Assembly: GCF_009601505.1 (NCBI RefSeq)
Contig: NZ_WITC01000061.1
Span: 1-64,000 of the forward strand
Length of the DNA stretch: 64,000 bases
Source of the DNA: Sinorhizobium terangae
GTDB taxonomy: Bacteria > Pseudomonadota > Alphaproteobacteria > Rhizobiales > Rhizobiaceae
Direction of reading: 5' to 3'
Shown piece by piece: positions 60,416 through 64,000 of the stretch (the first letter of the stretch is position 1; every line of letters starts with the position of its first letter). Position numbers and translations under genes: made by a program. The notes under the pieces are model-generated. The model did no database searches and was not told the DNA's origin. It worked only from the letters and a program-made list of their open reading frames with translations.

Positions 60416-61489
60416 ATGAGCGTAAAGACAGTTGCCATCATCGGCTGCGGGATCGGGCGGTCGCACATTATCGAAGGCTATCTGCCGCATCCGGACAAGT
60501 TCCGGGTGACCGCGCTCTGCGACCTCAACGTGGAACGGCTGAACGAAGTCGGCAACGAGTTCGGCATCGAGAAGCGCACGACCTCGTTCAAGGAACTGCT
60601 TGCCGACGACAGCATCGATATCATCGATATCTGCACCCCGCCCGGGATTCACCTCGAACAGGTGCTCGACGCGCTGGCGTCCGGCAAGCACGTGATCTGT
60701 GAGAAGCCACTCACCGGTTCGCTCAAGGGCGTCGACCGGATCATGGAGGCGGAGAAAGAGGCCAAGGGCGTGCTGATGCCGATCTTCCAGTATCGCTACG
60801 GCGACGGCATCGAGAAGGCGAAGCGCATCATCGAGGCCGGCATTGCCGGCAAACCCTATGTGGGCTCGGTCGAAACATTCTGGCTGCGCACGCCGGAATA
60901 TTACTCCGTTCCCTGGCGCGGGAAATGGGAGACGGAGCTTGGCGGCGTGCTTGTGACCCACGCCCTGCACCTGCACGACATGATGCTTCACCTCCTCGGC
61001 CCTGTCGCACGAGTGTTCGGGCGCGTCGCAACGCGCGTCAACGATATCGAGGTCGAGGACTGCGCCTCGGCAAGCCTGCTCATGGAGAACGGCGCCTTCG
61101 TTTCGCTCTCCTGCACGCTCGGCTCGCAGGAGCAGATCAGCCGTCTTCGCCTGCACTTCGAGAATGTCACCTTCGAAAGCAGCCACGAGCCCTATGCTCC
61201 CGGAAAGGATCCCTGGAAGATCATTGCTGCCAACGAGATCGTGCAGGCTGAGATCGACGAAGTGATCGGCGACTGGCGTCCCGTCTCGCCGCGTTTCACC
61301 ACGCAAATGGCCCATTTCCACGCCTTTCTCAGCGGCGACGGACCGCTCCCCGTCACCACCAGGGATGCACGGCAGGCATTGGAACTGGTGACGGCGATCT
61401 ATCAGTCCGCCGACACAGGTCGCGAGATAACGCTTCCGATCGGACCGGAGAGTCCGAAATATGCCAATTGGCGCGCGAACACGCGGTAA
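60416..61489 (+). CDS. Gfo/Idh/MocA oxidoreductase
   Basis: This 357-residue enzyme begins [20 protein letters not shown] with a full GxGxxx loop, and has the active Lys in [16 protein letters not shown] near residue 100. The C-terminal half contains [16 protein letters not shown] with two His residues as candidate catalytic or metal ligands. The ATG at 60416 is preceded by AAGGAAAAG; a longer frame extending back to 60098 overlaps the preceding gene and is rejected. It lies between the other oxidoreductase and the ATPase gene. Confidence 0.83.
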   Translation: MSVKTVAIIGCGIGRSHIIEGYLPHPDKFRVTALCDLNVERLNEVGNEFGIEKRTTSFKELLADDSIDIIDICTPPGIHLEQVLDALASGKHVICEKPLTGSLKGVDRIMEAEKEAKGVLMPIFQYRYGDGIEKAKRIIEAGIAGKPYVGSVETFWLRTPEYYSVPWRGKWETELGGVLVTHALHLHDMMLHLLGPVARVFGRVATRVNDIEVEDCASASLLMENGAFVSLSCTLGSQEQISRLRLHFENVTFESSHEPYAPGKDPWKIIAANEIVQAEIDEVIGDWRPVSPRFTTQMAHFHAFLSGDGPLPVTTRDARQALELVTAIYQSADTGREITLPIGPESPKYANWRANTR

Positions 61490-61517
61490 CGGCAAAGGCC
61501 GCAGGGAGGAATTCGAA

Positions 61518-62597
61518 ATGGCAACCAGCGTCGTTCTTCAGAAAGTCGAGAAGCGCTATGGCGCGCTCGATGTGATCCACGGCATCGACCTGACCATCGA
61601 TCCCGGCGAGTTTGCCGTCTTCGTCGGCCCGTCCGGTTGCGGCAAGTCGACCCTGCTGCGCATGATCGCCGGTCTGGAGGAGATTACCGGCGGCACGCTG
61701 ATGCTCGACAACGACCGGATGAACGAGGTGGCGCCGGCCAAGCGCGGTATCGCCATGGTGTTCCAGTCCTATGCGCTCTATCCGCATATGTCGGTCTACA
61801 AGAATCTCGCCTTCGGCCTCGAGACGGCAGGCTACAGAAAAACGGAGATCGAGCCGAAAGTGCGTCGTGCCGCCGAGATCCTGCAGATCGAGAAGCTGCT
61901 CGACCGCAAGCCGAAGGCGCTCTCCGGCGGCCAGCGCCAGCGCGTCGCGATCGGCCGGGCGATCGTGCGCGAACCGCGCATCTTCCTCTTCGACGAACCG
62001 CTTTCCAACCTCGATGCGGAACTCCGCGTGCAGATGCGCGTCGAAATCTCGCGGCTTCATCGTGATCTCGGCAACACGATGATCTACGTGACCCACGATC
62101 AGGTGGAGGCCATGACCATGGCCGACAAGATCGTCGTCCTGAACTCCGGACGGATCGAGCAGGTGGGCGCACCGCTCGATCTCTACAACAACCCCGTCAA
62201 CCGCTTCGTCGCCGGATTCATCGGCAGCCCGAAAATGAACTTCCTCAAGGCGCGCATCGCTGCCGTCGGCGAAGCGGAAACCGCGATCCAGGTTTGCGGC
62301 GGCACGATCCGCCTGCCGTGTGTCTTGGATGGCGCAGCGCCGGGACAGGACGTAACCTTCGGCATCCGGCCGGAACATCTTTCCGCGCACGACGATGGCA
62401 TCGCGCTCGCCCCGATCAATGTCGAGCTGGTTGAAAACCTCGGCGGCGAAACCATGCTCTACGGCATCACCCCTGACAGTCAGCACGTCACGGTCGCGCT
62501 CGAGGGCCAGCAGAAGGTGGAGCGCGGCACCAATCTCGCCGTCCACTTCGATCCTTCGCGCTGTCACGTCTTCGGCGCCGACGGCAAGGCGATGTAA
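61518..62597 (+). CDS. UgpC/MalK-type sugar ABC ATPase
   Basis: This 359-residue ATPase has Walker [10 protein letters not shown] (about 38-46), [20 protein letters not shown], signature [15 protein letters not shown], Walker [15 protein letters not shown] and [14 protein letters not shown]. The C-terminal regulatory domain holds FGIRPEHL and [14 protein letters not shown] lies before ATG 61518. It completes the importer whose other subunits begin at 56251, even though two oxidoreductase genes are inserted between. Confidence 0.92.
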   Translation: MATSVVLQKVEKRYGALDVIHGIDLTIDPGEFAVFVGPSGCGKSTLLRMIAGLEEITGGTLMLDNDRMNEVAPAKRGIAMVFQSYALYPHMSVYKNLAFGLETAGYRKTEIEPKVRRAAEILQIEKLLDRKPKALSGGQRQRVAIGRAIVREPRIFLFDEPLSNLDAELRVQMRVEISRLHRDLGNTMIYVTHDQVEAMTMADKIVVLNSGRIEQVGAPLDLYNNPVNRFVAGFIGSPKMNFLKARIAAVGEAETAIQVCGGTIRLPCVLDGAAPGQDVTFGIRPEHLSAHDDGIALAPINVELVENLGGETMLYGITPDSQHVTVALEGQQKVERGTNLAVHFDPSRCHVFGADGKAM

Positions 62598-62804
62598 GCG
62601 CGGCACCGGCTCGCGCCGTGGGACGAAACGGCGGAAGGGGTCGCTCCGCTGTTTACCGCTTGCTCATGGGCCAATGTGGGGCCATGCTATGGCGGCATAC
62701 CCTGGCTGTAAGGCCGAACGCCATTTCGCCCTGGGACGCCAGCTCGACCTCGAAGCACTTGCAGTGCTGCCTTTTCTCGACTGCCCCGGGGAAGGAGGTT
62801 GCCT

Positions 62805-63485
62805 ATGTCTGCGCCCTATACCGACCATCCGTTGCAACCGGGCGACCGGGCGCCAAACATCGTGCTGGATGCCATCTCGCGCGAGGGAAAAATCGCACTT
62901 GATGATTTTCGCGGCCGCAGCCCGTTGTTGATCGGCTTGTTTCGAGGCCTGCTCTGTCCATTCTGCCGGCGCCATGTCGCGGCGATGGCACAGCTCAACC
63001 CGGCACTGCGTGAGAAAGGCGTGAACTCTCTAGCGGTGGTAAACACCCCGGTCGAACGCGCGCGACTCTATTTCCGTTATCATCCGATACCCGGCCTTCT
63101 TGCTGCATCCGATCCGGAGCGAGCTTCACACCGCGCCTTCGGCTTACCTCTCCTCGAGTTCACGGAAAATGAGACCGACTGGCCATACAAGGTCGGAATG
63201 GATGTGGTCACGACAATGCGGGTCGATCGGCCCGGGGAGTTGCCTGAACCGATGAATCCGGACGCAGCAGGCGACCTTCTTAACACGAGGGATGGGTACG
63301 AAATTACAGACGCCGATCAGGAGGTGAGGATTCCCGGGCACATGCAGCTCGTCGGTCATTTCCTGCTCGATCGAGAAGGTGTCGTGCGCTGGAGCTTTAC
63401 GGAAGTTGAAGACGAAGGCCAGAATGTGTGCCGGGCGCTCAATCCCGAAGAGTTGATGTCGGCAGCTTCCGAAGTCGTCCCTTAA
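62805..63485 (+). CDS. Peroxiredoxin-like protein (AhpC/TSA fold)
   Basis: This 226-residue protein has a thioredoxin-type fold with the active-site segment GLLCPFCRRHVAAM at about 50-63, so a CPxC motif replaces the usual single peroxidatic Cys pattern. The start PGDRAPNIVLDAIS is typical of peroxiredoxins. A C-terminal Cys (NVCRAL) is present. GGAGG precedes ATG 62805. It may reduce peroxides or act as a thiol-disulfide oxidoreductase. It is followed by an AhpD-like gene, a frequent partner. Confidence 0.75.
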   Translation: MSAPYTDHPLQPGDRAPNIVLDAISREGKIALDDFRGRSPLLIGLFRGLLCPFCRRHVAAMAQLNPALREKGVNSLAVVNTPVERARLYFRYHPIPGLLAASDPERASHRAFGLPLLEFTENETDWPYKVGMDVVTTMRVDRPGELPEPMNPDAAGDLLNTRDGYEITDADQEVRIPGHMQLVGHFLLDREGVVRWSFTEVEDEGQNVCRALNPEELMSAASEVVP

Positions 63486-63663
63486 CAGCGAAAACGGGGT
63501 CAGTAACTACTCCGGCAGTGATTCCACAGGGGTACTCAAGCGCGTCGGCCGAAGTCCGCCTGCCTGCGGAAAAGCACGCACCGATAAGAAATTTCTGTCC
63601 TCATGTCACACTCGCAGATCCTGTCTCGTCATGGTGTCGGAACCAACAGAAGGAAACTGAACC

Positions 63664-64000
63664 ATGACTCCCAAACTCGACCCGTTCGCCGCTGCGCCGT
63701 CGCTGATGAAGAACTGGATGGGCACGACGGTTGCCGTCACCGCCAGCCTGGAGCCGAGCCTCATCGAACTGGTGAAGATCCGCGCCTCGCAGATCAACGG
63801 CTGCGCCAACTGCATCAACATGCATACGGTGGAAGCGCGGGCAAAAGGCGAGACGGAGCAGCGTATCTACCTGCTGTCGGCCTGGCGTGAAGCCCCCTGC
63901 TATTCCGATCGCGAGCGCGCCGCGCTAGGCTGGACCGAAGCACTGACGCGGTTGTCAGAGGGTCATACGTACGAAAGCGCCTATGACGCCCTGAAGGCTC
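63664..64000 (+). CDS. Carboxymuconolactone decarboxylase/AhpD-like protein, partial
   Basis: The gene starts at ATG 63664 with AAGGAAAC upstream and runs past the end of the window, so only about 112 residues are seen. It has the family motif GCANCINMHT, a CxxC with a following His as in AhpD, and IELVKIRASQIN before it. The family carries peroxidase reducing activity or decarboxylates aromatics. The preceding peroxiredoxin-like gene supports an antioxidant role. Confidence 0.85.
   Translation, partial: MTPKLDPFAAAPSLMKNWMGTTVAVTASLEPSLIELVKIRASQINGCANCINMHTVEARAKGETEQRIYLLSAWREAPCYSDRERAALGWTEALTRLSEGHTYESAYDALKA

Overview
The window looks like a secondary replicon or accessory part of the genome of a Sinorhizobium/Ensifer-type rhizobium. 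Supporting signs are glnII (eukaryotic-type glutamine synthetase II) with a divergent gstI-like gene, three copies of a RIME-like rhizobial intergenic element, DUF1127, DUF982 and DUF2735 small proteins, high GC, and many sugar ABC transporters, LysR and GntR regulators. The species is an inference. I saw no rRNA, tRNA, CRISPR array, insertion sequence or phage module.

Layout. 1-6.7 kb: a tctDE two-component system next to a periplasmic binding protein and the tctCBA tricarboxylate transporter. 6.8-11.7 kb: a small basic protein, a 1196-residue FecR/TPR/beta-barrel protein, and an LHPP-like HAD phosphatase. 11.7-13.5 kb: glnII with a likely sigma-54 promoter and divergent gstI. 13.6-21.5 kb: a sugar operon (GH4 glycosidase, PfkB kinase, binding protein, ATPase, two permeases) with a divergent HutC-type GntR repressor. 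21.8-24.9 kb: a 1008-residue RTX protein. 25-33 kb: scattered redox, hydrolase and LysR genes, a decayed gene copy and an AlgE-like porin. 33.2-36.3 kb: a type I secretion ABC/HlyD pair. 36.7-41 kb: membrane, stress and DUF982 genes. 41.1-48.6 kb: araFGH-type importer, mutarotase, SDR, galactonate dehydratase and an FCD-type GntR, forming an oxidative sugar pathway. 49.1-62.6 kb: a large uncharacterised catabolic island with four Gfo/Idh/MocA oxidoreductases, a TIM-barrel isomerase, an enolase-superfamily enzyme, a DUF993 aldolase-like protein, a TetR regulator and a full ABC importer. 62.8-64 kb: a peroxiredoxin-like protein and a truncated carboxymuconolactone decarboxylase/AhpD-like gene.

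How the parts work together. Three sugar systems each pair an ABC importer with dedicated enzymes and a local regulator, and each has a palindrome at a plausible regulatory position. Two observations stand out. A 16-bp palindrome (TGTTCCCSSGGAAACA) lies upstream of both the RTX gene and the type I secretion operon 15 kb away, suggesting that substrate and exporter are co-regulated. The 49-62.6 kb island carries two matching TetR-type operators (GTAAC-N6-GTTAYT) on its two divergent arms and encodes an enzyme combination that fits no standard pathway I can name.
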